A stretch of 64,000 nt of DNA from JAGOCV01 sp049445855 (GTDB lineage: Bacteria; Pseudomonadota; Gammaproteobacteria; Burkholderiales; Burkholderiaceae_C), in contig NZ_JBMSDV010000001.1 of assembly GCF_049445855.1 (NCBI RefSeq), forward strand, positions 248,001 through 312,000, given 5' to 3'. The stretch's first letter is position 1. Every line of letters starts with the position of its first letter. The position numbers and the translations under genes were made by a program. Below the pieces are notes generated by a model. That model saw only the letters and a program-made list of their open reading frames with translations. It did not search any database and had not been told where the DNA came from. Of this stretch, positions 39,231 through 48,547 are shown in pieces.

Positions 39231-40082
39231 ATGACAATTACACGCAAGACGTTTTTGCGGCGCGCCATGACTGGCAGCTTGCTAGCTGCTGCAGGCATGC
39301 CGTCATGGGCACAGCAGGTCGCAGGCGGTCCACGCCCCAAGGTGCTGGTGGTGTTTACGCCGGACCGGCCAATCAACTGGTTCCAGGATGCGTTGCCGAT
39401 GCGGTTTGTCGGCTTACCTTGGCAAGAGAAGTCTGAACGCTTTCCGCTCCTTGGTATCGACTTCCAGAGCCTGCTGCTACCCAGCTTCTGCAAAGCGGCC
39501 TCGCAGGAGTGGCCGCACGTTGACTTCGTACCTGTTCCAGAGTTTGCAATCGCCGTTTCCAATCAGGCGGGCCCTTTGTTTCATGAAGCGACTTTCCCTG
39601 TCCTCCCCAGCCATATACCGAACATTCAGGAATTGCTGAACCAGAGTGAAGTGACAGCTGTCATCAATCTTGCGTCACCTGGAGCTGGCAATCAGTCGCG
39701 CCCCTACGGCGGGGTCAAGCTGTGGATGCTAGGCATTGAAGGCTCTTTGACCAAGAACGTCGACGAACTTCGCTATCGCGCGTCCATCTCCTGGGTGTTT
39801 TCGGCTCATATCCGTGAGCGTGCCCGAGGCGGCCTCTGGGGACGGGGCGGAGTCAAGTCCACATCTGTGGGGGACGTGGGCTATTCAGCGAGGATCCCTG
39901 ATGGAGAAGGTACGCGCGCGCATCTGCTCGAGGCATTCACACGCCGCTCATCCGAGTTGCTCGAGCTGATCAGCAACTCCATGCCCGAGATGTGGGCCGG
40001 TCAATTCGGCCTTCGGCAAATACGTGACCAGCTCGCCATGAACAAAGAACGGCAGCCGTACTACTACACGCTGCCGTTCTAA
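39231..40082 (+). CDS. Exported protein of unknown function, tandem paralogue 3
   Basis: A 283-residue paralogue, the shortest, with signal ITRKTFLRRAMTGSLLAAAG, the best twin-basic match of the three, and a PSWAQ cleavage region. It conserves VLVVFTPDRPINWFQD, PMRFVGLPWQEKSER, GIDFQSLLL, RPYGGVKLWML, ERARGGLWGRGG and the ending DQLAMNKERQPYYYTLPF. The region between residues 215 and 240 is reduced relative to the others. It ends the cluster and converges with scoB, with only 7 bases between stops. Function unknown; the pattern suggests tandem duplication followed by divergence in surface loops. Confidence 0.82.
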   Translation: MTITRKTFLRRAMTGSLLAAAGMPSWAQQVAGGPRPKVLVVFTPDRPINWFQDALPMRFVGLPWQEKSERFPLLGIDFQSLLLPSFCKAASQEWPHVDFVPVPEFAIAVSNQAGPLFHEATFPVLPSHIPNIQELLNQSEVTAVINLASPGAGNQSRPYGGVKLWMLGIEGSLTKNVDELRYRASISWVFSAHIRERARGGLWGRGGVKSTSVGDVGYSARIPDGEGTRAHLLEAFTRRSSELLELISNSMPEMWAGQFGLRQIRDQLAMNKERQPYYYTLPF

Positions 40083-40089
40083 GTCAGCT

Positions 40090-40728
40090 TCAGAACACCA
40101 GCTTCACACCCGTCTTGGCCTGAAGCTCTTCCTTCGTCACGCCCGGCGCGAGTTCGACGACCTTCAGGCCTTCGGGCACCACGTCCATCACCGCGAGGTC
40201 GGTGATCACGCGGTCCACCACTCCCACGCCGGTCAGCGGCAGCGTGCACTTGGCGAGGATCTTCATGTCCTCGGTGCCGTCCTTTTTCTTCGCGACGTGT
40301 TCCATGAGCACGATGACGCGCTTCACGCCCGCCACCAGGTCCATCGCGCCGCCCATGCCCTTGACCATCTTGCCGGGGATCATCCAGTTGGCAAGGTCGC
40401 CCTTCTCGCTCACCTGCATGGCGCCGAGGATGGACAGGTTGATCTTGCCGCCGCGGATCATGGCGAAGCTGTCGTGGCTGCCGAAGATGGCCGAGCCGGG
40501 CAGCGTGGTCACGGTCTGCTTGCCGGCATTGATCAGGTCCGCGTCCACCTTGTCTTCGGTGGGGAACGGGCCGATGCCCAGCATGCCGTTCTCGCTTTGC
40601 AGCCAGACTTCCTTGTCGCCCGTGTGGTTGGCCACCAGCGTCGGAATGCCGATGCCGAGGTTCACGTAGAAGCCGTCTTCCAGCTCCTGCGCCGCGCGTG
40701 CGGCCATTTGGTCTTGCGTCCAGGGCAT
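40090..40728 (-). CDS. scoB: 3-oxoacid CoA-transferase subunit B
   Basis: Beta subunit of succinyl-CoA:3-ketoacid CoA-transferase, which activates acetoacetate or a related keto acid with CoA from succinyl-CoA. The 212-residue protein has the catalytic glutamate E46 in LQSENGMLGIGP, GIGIPTLVANH before it, and the family end KTGVKLVF. It starts 1 base after the scoA stop, in the same transcript. The pair is widespread in betaproteobacteria for ketone-body and polyhydroxybutyrate turnover. Substrate preference within the family is inferred. Confidence 0.94.
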   Translation of the reverse strand: MPWTQDQMAARAAQELEDGFYVNLGIGIPTLVANHTGDKEVWLQSENGMLGIGPFPTEDKVDADLINAGKQTVTTLPGSAIFGSHDSFAMIRGGKINLSILGAMQVSEKGDLANWMIPGKMVKGMGGAMDLVAGVKRVIVLMEHVAKKKDGTEDMKILAKCTLPLTGVGVVDRVITDLAVMDVVPEGLKVVELAPGVTKEELQAKTGVKLVF

Positions 40729-40729
40729 G

Positions 40730-41458
40730 TCAGGCTCCTTGCTTTTCTGTCAGCGCCGCAGGCGCTTCGGTGATCGTGCGCTTCTCGATGCGCTTTTCGG
40801 GGGTCGGGTTGTGCACGATGCGGTGCACGTAAATGCCCGGCAGGTGGATGTCGTCCGGCGCGAGCTCGCCCACTTCCACGACCTTCTCCACTTCGACGAT
40901 GCAGATCTTGCCGGCCATCGCAGCAGCCGGGTTGAAGTTGCGCGCCGTCAGGCGGAAGCGCAGGTTGCCGGAGGTGTCGGCCACGTCGGCCTTCACCAGC
41001 GCCACGTCGGGCACCAGCGAATGCTCCATGACGTAGGTCTCGCCGTCGAACTCGCGCAGTTCCTTGCCTTCGGAAATGATCGTGCCCACGCCCGTCTTGG
41101 TGAAGAACGCCGGAATGCCCGCGCCGCCCGCGCGCAGCTTCTCGGCCAGCGTGCCCTGCGGCGTGAATTCGAGCTCGAGTTCACCGGCCAGGTACTGACG
41201 CTCGAACTCCTTGTTCTCGCCCACGTAGCTGGAGATCATCTTCTTGATCTGCCGCGTGTCCAGCAGCTTGCCGAGGCCGAAGCCATCAACGCCTGCGTTG
41301 TTGGAAATGACGGTGAGGTTCTTCACGGCGCTGTCACGCAGCGCGTCGATCAGCGCTTCGGGAATGCCGCACAGGCCGAAGCCGCCCACGGCCAGAAGCT
41401 GGCCGTCCGCGACGACACCTTCCAGCGCCGCAGCCGCCGAGGGATAGAGTTTTTTCAC
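40730..41458 (-). CDS. scoA: 3-oxoacid CoA-transferase subunit A
   Basis: Alpha subunit partner of scoB. At 242 residues it has the glycine-rich CoA-binding loop LAVGGFGLCGIPEALIDAL near residue 28, GVDGFGLGKLL, and the block GEKx-like ELEFTPQGTLAEKLRAGGAGIPAFFT. The C-terminal 20 residues form an Ala/Lys-rich tail. It is transcribed divergently from a PAS-LuxR regulator with an 81-base gap, so the regulator probably controls scoAB. Shine-Dalgarno-like sequence lies upstream (AGGAGA on the minus strand). Confidence 0.94.
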   Translation of the reverse strand: MKKLYPSAAAALEGVVADGQLLAVGGFGLCGIPEALIDALRDSAVKNLTVISNNAGVDGFGLGKLLDTRQIKKMISSYVGENKEFERQYLAGELELEFTPQGTLAEKLRAGGAGIPAFFTKTGVGTIISEGKELREFDGETYVMEHSLVPDVALVKADVADTSGNLRFRLTARNFNPAAAMAGKICIVEVEKVVEVGELAPDDIHLPGIYVHRIVHNPTPEKRIEKRTITEAPAALTEKQGA

Positions 41459-41496
41459 AAGGGTCTCCTCTGAAGGATTTCAGACCGCGATACGAT

Positions 41497-41518
41497 ACTA
41501 CTTACCCGCATACGTAGT
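41497..41518. promoter_or_regulatory. Candidate operator between scoA and the PAS-LuxR gene
   Basis: ACTAC-N12-GTAGT is a 5-bp dyad centred in the 81-base divergent gap, next to TACG-type repeats. It is the only symmetric element in the gap, so it is a plausible site for the LuxR-type regulator, but the arms are short. Confidence 0.3.
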
Positions 41519-41539
41519 TTTCCGTAAAGGTTAGGCCCG

Positions 41540-42094
41540 ATGGAGGTTGATTACAGGCTCGCGTTCGACCTTGCCCCCGTGGGCATGGTGCTCTCGCGCA
41601 ACCGCGTCATTGTGGACTGCAACCAGCGTTTGTGCGAAATGTTCGGCGCATCACGCGAGCAACTCGTGGGGCAATTGTTCCTCGTGCTCTACCCCAGCGC
41701 CGACGAATACGAACGCACCGGCCAGCGCATCGCCCCCATCCTCAATGCGCAAGGCACCTATGCCGACAACCGCATCATGAAGCGCGTGGACGGCCGGTTC
41801 AAAGGCGAGACATTCTGGTGCCACGTGACAGGGCGGGCGCTGAATCGCGCGGCGCCGCATGAGGCCGGCATCTGGACGTTCGAGGATCTGAGTTCAAGAA
41901 GGCCGGTGAAGTCGGAACTCACGGCGAGGGAGCGCGAGGTGGCGGCGTATCTGATGGAAGGCCTGACGTCCAAGGAGATTGGCAAGGCGCTGGAGATCAG
42001 CCATCGCACGGTGGAGATTTACCGGGCGAGGTTGATGAGGAAGTATCAGGCGGGGACGACTGCGGATTTGGTGCAGAAGTTGTTGGTGGCTTGA
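41540..42094 (+). CDS. PAS and LuxR-type HTH transcriptional regulator
   Basis: A 184-residue regulator. The N-terminal PAS domain (residues 5-115, FDLAPVGMVLSRNRVIVDCN at its start, then FGASREQLVGQLFLVLYP) is followed by a LuxR-type helix-turn-helix (about 125-180, LTAREREVAAYLMEGLTSKE, HRTVEIYRARLMRKY). It has no receiver domain, so it probably senses a ligand or cofactor by PAS directly. It is divergent from scoAB. Similar PAS-HTH proteins beside scoAB in betaproteobacteria make it the likely regulator. It is weakly preceded by AAAGG. Confidence 0.88.
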   Translation: MEVDYRLAFDLAPVGMVLSRNRVIVDCNQRLCEMFGASREQLVGQLFLVLYPSADEYERTGQRIAPILNAQGTYADNRIMKRVDGRFKGETFWCHVTGRALNRAAPHEAGIWTFEDLSSRRPVKSELTAREREVAAYLMEGLTSKEIGKALEISHRTVEIYRARLMRKYQAGTTADLVQKLLVA

Positions 42095-42132
42095 ATGAAC
42101 TGCAGGCCGCGCCATTGAGTGCAACTCGTCGC

Positions 42133-42165
42133 ACATGACTGCTGTGCTCTAGCAGGCAGTCATGT
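42133..42165. terminator. Long stem-loop after the PAS-LuxR gene
   Basis: ACATGACTGC and GCAGTCATGT form a perfect 10-bp stem around a 13-base loop. It lies between the PAS-LuxR stop and the convergent low-G+C gene stop, so a bidirectional terminator is likely, although no long T-run follows. It also marks the edge of a base-composition change. Confidence 0.5.
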
Positions 42166-42171
42166 TGCCAA

Positions 42172-42615
42172 TTACAGCCACTGAAAGTGCTGACGGACCG
42201 ACTGTGCACCAATGTTGATCGGTTGGTCGACGATGGTTGGAAAATACGCCACGCGAGGCGTAGCGGGTCGAATTGGCGAGGCGCCAAGCACCGCGCTCGC
42301 TCGAAACTGCCACCCTGCTTTAGTAAACGCAGATATGTACGCATGTGCGTCCGGATATTTCAAAGGATTCTTTGAATTGGCATGGGGCCAGAGGCAAAAG
42401 ATCACACTCGATTGGCCTGTCCCTGCCACTTCATTGATGAACTTCTGTGGCTCAGTTTCCGACTCCTGTAACGAAGACACACGGGCGTAGATGTCGAGCA
42501 CGCTGCCGCTGGAAAGTTGAACTTGACGGACGCTGCGATTGAAGCACCCCGTAAGGCTCCGAAGAACCGAAGACTTCCGTGTATTCGCATCACCCAAAAT
42601 CACGAATGCATTCAT
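42172..42615 (-). CDS. Small P-loop-like protein of unknown function
   Basis: A 147-residue protein in a low-G+C insert (about 50%). Near the start is VILGDANTRKSSVLRSLTG, a Walker A-like loop with an Arg in place of the usual Gly before KS. A later segment, SSVIFCLWPHANSKN, could be a Walker B strand lacking a clear acidic residue, and the C-terminus ends VRQHFQWL. ATG 42615 is used. It is the second gene of a minus-strand pair; codon use differs from the neighbours, suggesting transfer. I do not recognise the family; an NTP-binding partner of the upstream membrane protein is an inference only. Confidence 0.68.
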   Translation of the reverse strand: MNAFVILGDANTRKSSVLRSLTGCFNRSVRQVQLSSGSVLDIYARVSSLQESETEPQKFINEVAGTGQSSVIFCLWPHANSKNPLKYPDAHAYISAFTKAGWQFRASAVLGASPIRPATPRVAYFPTIVDQPINIGAQSVRQHFQWL

Positions 42616-42693
42616 GTTTGACTTTCGGGACAATCGCCCAAATTAAGCCGTGCTGCATAGCCACTGGCTTAAGCAAATTTCTATGTGAAATTA

Positions 42694-43164
42694 CTACTTT
42701 TCCTCCGGCTCCGCATCGATCACTCGGTACGTTGTTTTTGGATTTGGCTTCTTACCAGTGATCTCCTCGTAGAGAACCCCAAGAAAAGCGGCGCCCGCAC
42801 CAAAGACAACCCAAAGCGGAACACCGATTGCTGTACCAAGTGCAGCGACGCCCGCCCCTTGCCCCCCAAAAAATGCCACCCCCACTGCGGCACCGCTAAG
42901 TCCCAGTCGTCCTTTAAGCCCACGATCGTCCCATGCAAGTCGCTTCGTTTCGCGAGCGATCATCTTGACTGTCGGAAGAATCACGTTGCTACGACCGGTG
43001 ACGGCTATGGCCTGCCTTGCTTTCTGCCGTGAAGGTAGGTCAGAGGCTTTGATTTCTAGAAGTCGCTCGATCCAGAGACGAAGCGCTTCCTTCTCAGTGG
43101 CATCCGCAGTTGATGCGATACGAACAGCTAGTTGCTTCTGCTTTTCTGAGCTTGGGATAGTCAT
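42694..43164 (-). CDS. Small glycine-rich membrane protein of unknown function
   Basis: 156 residues in three parts: a charged helical N-half (residues 1-85, KEALRLWIERLLEIKASDLP), a Gly/Ala-rich hydrophobic stretch of about 50 residues and a short charged tail ending AEPEEK. The hydrophobic stretch (LSGAAVGVAFFGGQGAGVAA, then VPLWVVFGAGAAFLGVLYEE) is long enough for two membrane passes and rich in small residues, like a glycine zipper. ATG 43164 is used. It is the first gene of the low-G+C pair, 78 bases before the P-loop-like gene. Function unknown; a membrane-acting effector is one possibility. Confidence 0.7.
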   Translation of the reverse strand: MTIPSSEKQKQLAVRIASTADATEKEALRLWIERLLEIKASDLPSRQKARQAIAVTGRSNVILPTVKMIARETKRLAWDDRGLKGRLGLSGAAVGVAFFGGQGAGVAALGTAIGVPLWVVFGAGAAFLGVLYEEITGKKPNPKTTYRVIDAEPEEK

Positions 43165-43275
43165 GATTTTCTTTGCCGCATAACTTTGATGTAACGACAA
43201 AATGCAGAATATCCACAATCAAGTGGATTCAGCAAGAGCACTACCCCTTAGCCAGTCAGATTGCCCGCCATGCAC

Positions 43276-43662
43276 TCACTTCGTCCCATCAATCACCTCA
43301 GCCGCCAACCTGAACCCATCCACCGCCGCTGGCAACCCCGCGTAGATGCTCGCGTGCATCAGCACCTCCTGAATCTCCACCGGTGTCGCACCGTTGTTGA
43401 TCGCGCCGCGCACGTGCGCTTTCAGTTCATGCTGTTTGCCCATGGCCGTGAGCATGGCCACAGTGATAAGGCTGCGTGTCTTGAGGTCCAGGCCCGGGCG
43501 TTGCCAGACGTCGCCCCATGCGTTGCGCGTGATGAATTCCTGGATGGGCTGGGTGAACTCGGTGGCGTTGCCGAGGGCGTTGGCAACGTAGTTCTCGCCC
43601 ATCACTTTCTTGCGGGTGGCGAGGCCGAGTTCGTAGTCTTTGGAAGATTGGGGTTGCGTCAT
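43276..43662 (-). CDS. Carboxymuconolactone decarboxylase family protein
   Basis: A 128-residue all-helical AhpD/CMD-fold protein of the single-domain PcaC type. The conserved stretch is HELKAHVRGAINNGATPVEI, then QEVLMHASIYAGLPAAV, matching 4-carboxymuconolactone decarboxylases, which act in protocatechuate breakdown. There is no CxxC pair, so it is not a peroxidase-type AhpD. No other protocatechuate genes are adjacent, so the substrate is open. ATG 43662 with GGAG 7 bases upstream is preferred to ATG 43674. It lies downstream of katG and the 30-residue ORF on the same strand. Confidence 0.88.
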   Translation of the reverse strand: MTQPQSSKDYELGLATRKKVMGENYVANALGNATEFTQPIQEFITRNAWGDVWQRPGLDLKTRSLITVAMLTAMGKQHELKAHVRGAINNGATPVEIQEVLMHASIYAGLPAAVDGFRLAAEVIDGTK

Positions 43663-43732
43663 GCTGGGCTCCATCGAAGTTGATGATTCGATGGTAGCCG
43701 TGCATGACGCTCCTGGGATGACGGGCGTCAGG

Positions 43733-43825
43733 TCAGCCCGCCCAGCCGCGCGCCATGTGGGCCAGCGTCACCATGAGGCCGGAACCCGAGATGGCGAAAC
43801 CCACTGCTTTCCTGATGTTCTTCAT
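43733..43825 (-). CDS. 30-residue hydrophobic ORF downstream of katG
   Basis: A small open frame beginning MKNIRKAVGFAISGSGLMVT and ending HMARGWAG, with one hydrophobic segment preceded by a basic N-terminus, as in small membrane proteins. AAAGGAC sits 7-10 bases before its ATG. It begins 20 bases after the katG stop in the same direction, so it would be in the katG transcript. No homology can be claimed. It could be a real micropeptide or chance. Confidence 0.5.
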   Translation of the reverse strand: MKNIRKAVGFAISGSGLMVTLAHMARGWAG

Positions 43826-43845
43826 GGCCTTGTCCTTTCAGGCAA

Positions 43846-46056
<2,211 letters not shown>

Positions 46057-46126
46057 GGGGTTTCTCCTGTTGGTGAGTTGCAGGTGCGAAAGCAGGCTCG
46101 ATGATCGCCAAGGAGCATGAATTCTC

Positions 46127-46142
46127 AAAGTCAATTGACTTT
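46127..46142. promoter_or_regulatory. Palindrome between katG and the AhpD-like gene
   Basis: AAAGTCAA-TTGACTTT is a perfect 16-base palindrome in the 121-base divergent gap, 71 bases before katG and 35 bases before the plus-strand gene. Each strand contains TTGACT, a good -35-like hexamer. A peroxide or redox regulator could bind here; it does not match the spaced OxyR motif closely. Confidence 0.5.
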
Positions 46143-46177
46143 ATTCATTCGATAGATTTTTTCAACAGGAAGTTGCA

Positions 46178-46786
46178 ATGACCCCAAAGACGCCGAAGCC
46201 ACGGTACCCCGCTCCGGAACTCAAGGACGTGCCGGACGATATCCGCGAGCGCATCCTCGAAGTGCAGGAGAAATCAGGCTTCATCCCCAACGTCTTCCTC
46301 GCACTGGCGCGTCGTCCGGCCGAGTGGCGCGCTTTCTTCGCCTACCACGACGCGCTGATGCTCAAGGAGAGCGGCAGCCTCACCAAGGGTGACCGCGAGA
46401 TGATCGTCACCACGACGAGTGCCGCGAACCATTGCCTGTATTGCGTGGTGGCGCATGGCGCCATCCTGCGCATCTACGAGAAGAAGCCGCTGGTGGCCGA
46501 CCAGGTGGCGGTGAACCACCGCAAGGCCGACATCAGCCCGCGCCAGCGCGCCATGCTCGACTTCGCGATGAAGGTGTGCCTGAACTCGCACGAAGTCGAT
46601 GAAGACGACTTCACCGCGCTGCATGCACATGGCTTCGACGACGAAGACATCTGGGACATCACCGCCATCACCGCGTTCTTCGGCCTCTCGAACCGCGTGG
46701 CCAATGTGACGAGCATGATGCCCAACCCCGAGTTCTACCTGCTCGGGCGCGTGCCGCGCGAGAAGAAGACCGAAGCGAAAGCCTAG
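46178..46786 (+). CDS. AhpD-like peroxidase-related enzyme
   Basis: A 202-residue protein of the uncharacterised peroxidase-related branch of the AhpD/CMD superfamily. The redox centre is the CxxC pair in AANHCLYCVVAHGA followed by the conserved histidine, as in alkylhydroperoxidase AhpD. N-terminal region: RERILEVQEKSGFIPNVFLA; a second helical block DEDDFTALHAHGFDDED is typical of the family. It is divergent from katG across a shared palindrome, which fits an oxidative-stress role. It converges with eptA, 3 bases apart. Confidence 0.88.
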   Translation: MTPKTPKPRYPAPELKDVPDDIRERILEVQEKSGFIPNVFLALARRPAEWRAFFAYHDALMLKESGSLTKGDREMIVTTTSAANHCLYCVVAHGAILRIYEKKPLVADQVAVNHRKADISPRQRAMLDFAMKVCLNSHEVDEDDFTALHAHGFDDEDIWDITAITAFFGLSNRVANVTSMMPNPEFYLLGRVPREKKTEAKA

Positions 46787-46789
46787 GGT

Positions 46790-48547
46790 TCAGCCCGCCT
46801 TGTTGCGGCACGGGTTGAGCGCGTCGAGCGCCGCCCGGTACGTCGGCGTCTTCACATCCATCAGGCCCAGCACGGTGGGGTAGAGGTTGTCGTGCGTCAC
46901 CGCGTCGTCGAGCTTGCCGCGCAGGCAACCGACTGACACTTGCGTGCGCTGCGCCAGCGCGCCGGGCCAGAACACCATCGGCACGTGCTTCTGCGATTCG
47001 GGCGCAAACGCGTAGGGCATGCCGTGCAGGTAGATGCCGTATTCCCCCAGCGATTCGCCGTGGTCGCTCATGTAGAGCAAGGCCGTCTGGTTCTGCTGTT
47101 GCCGCTCGCGCGCCTTGAGCCAGTCGATGGCCGAGCCGAGCAGGTGGTCGGTCTGCACGATGGAGTTGTCGAAAGCGTTGATGAGCGCTTCGTGCGGGCA
47201 CTGCGACAGTTCGATGGTCCTGCACTCCGGGCTGAAATGCTTGAGCTTCTGCGCCGATCGCTTGTAGTACGCCGGGCCATGGCTGCCCATCTGGTGCAGC
47301 ACGACGACCACGCCGCGCGCCGTGCGCTCGGCGGGCAAGGCAGCGATGCGTTGGTCGAGGTTGGCGAGCAGCGCATCGTCCAGGCACTCGTCACCGTCGC
47401 AGAATTCACGTGCGGCTGCAGCGCCGGCCGCGTCGCGCGTGGACGCGCTGGCAACCCGGTCGCACACGCCCTTGCAACCGGCCTGGTTGTCCACCCACAG
47501 CACCGCGAGCCCGGCAGCCTGCAGCACGTCGAGCAGGTTCTCGTACTCGTTCTTGCGGGCCTCGAAGCCCGTCTTGCCCAGATGCGAGAACATGCAGGGC
47601 ACCGACGCCGCAGTGCTGGTGCCGCACGAATGCGCATTGCGCCAGCTCAGCACGTCCTGCGCGGCGAGCCTGGGCGTGGTGTCGCGCACATAGCCGTTGA
47701 TGCCGAAGTGATCGGCCCGCGCCGTTTCCCCGACGACCAGCAGTAACAGCGGCGGCCTGGCGGGTGCGGCGGCATAGCTGGCCCCCAGCGCTGCGCCGGC
47801 GGTGATGGCGACCAATGCCTGACCCTGGGTCCGCCCCGACTTGAACACGTGACGACCGAGCGAATAGAAGGTCGACAGCGGGTTGACCATGTAGCGCAAC
47901 TGCGGGTTGTTGCGCATCAGGGGCGCCAGCTGGCGGTTCATGGTCACGCCCGCGGCGACGGCTACCGCTGCCGCCAGCACCAGCAGCAGCGCATTGCGCC
48001 ACAGCAGGGTCGGCCAGCGTTGCGCGATGACCGGCACGCGCCACAACCACAGTGCAGGCAGCAGGACGACCAGCAGCACATCGGCCAGCATGCGGGCGCT
48101 CAGCAGGTCGCGTGCCTCGCCGACGTCCGTCTGCACGACATTGGCGACCATGCCCGGGTCGATGACGATGTGGAACTGCAACATGTAGTGTTGCGCGAAC
48201 CCGGCCACCAGCAGCACCAGCAGTGCGACGGGTTTGACGGCGCGCCCCCATGCCACCGCGGCCAGCAGCGCAGCCGTCGCCGGGAAGATCAGTGCGACCA
48301 TGGTGATCATGGAAGGCACGTAGAGGCTGGGCGCTCCACCCAGGCGGGCGAGTTCACGCCACAGCGCCCAGTTGCCCACGATGGCGAGCCAGAGGGCCAT
48401 GCCGATTGCGACGGCTTGCGGCGTGCGAGGCTGGGTCCAGAACGGGCTTCCCAGCACCTCCTGCCAGAAGGTTTCCCTCCGCTGCGTGCGCCTGGCGATC
48501 CGGACGGCGACACCGTGTTCGAGCGACACGTGTTCAGACGGTACCAA
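46790..48547 (-). CDS. eptA: Lipid A phosphoethanolamine transferase EptA
   Basis: 585 residues: a basic N-terminus, five predicted membrane helices (about 35-250) and a periplasmic alkaline-phosphatase-like domain. The catalytic threonine is in LLVVGETARADHFGING; metal ligands are in CGTSTAASVPCMFSHLGK and MSDHGESLGEYGIYLHG. It adds phosphoethanolamine to lipid A phosphates, reducing surface charge and polymyxin binding. The start is TTG 48547, overlapping the last codons of the PAP2 gene by 14 bases, with AGGGAG 8 bases upstream. It is the second gene of the PAP2-eptA operon, opposite a two-component system. Confidence 0.94.
   Translation of the reverse strand: MVPSEHVSLEHGVAVRIARRTQRRETFWQEVLGSPFWTQPRTPQAVAIGMALWLAIVGNWALWRELARLGGAPSLYVPSMITMVALIFPATAALLAAVAWGRAVKPVALLVLLVAGFAQHYMLQFHIVIDPGMVANVVQTDVGEARDLLSARMLADVLLVVLLPALWLWRVPVIAQRWPTLLWRNALLLVLAAAVAVAAGVTMNRQLAPLMRNNPQLRYMVNPLSTFYSLGRHVFKSGRTQGQALVAITAGAALGASYAAAPARPPLLLLVVGETARADHFGINGYVRDTTPRLAAQDVLSWRNAHSCGTSTAASVPCMFSHLGKTGFEARKNEYENLLDVLQAAGLAVLWVDNQAGCKGVCDRVASASTRDAAGAAAAREFCDGDECLDDALLANLDQRIAALPAERTARGVVVVLHQMGSHGPAYYKRSAQKLKHFSPECRTIELSQCPHEALINAFDNSIVQTDHLLGSAIDWLKARERQQQNQTALLYMSDHGESLGEYGIYLHGMPYAFAPESQKHVPMVFWPGALAQRTQVSVGCLRGKLDDAVTHDNLYPTVLGLMDVKTPTYRAALDALNPCRNKAG

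Noticed and set aside
43211..43228. ATCCAC/GTGGAT inverted repeat upstream of the small membrane protein gene
   Set aside because: Six-base arms and no second copy; mentioned as a possible operator only.
43705..43730. TGACGC/GCGTCA hairpin after the 30-residue ORF as a terminator
   Set aside because: Only a 6-bp stem with a long loop and no T-run; not distinguishable from chance.
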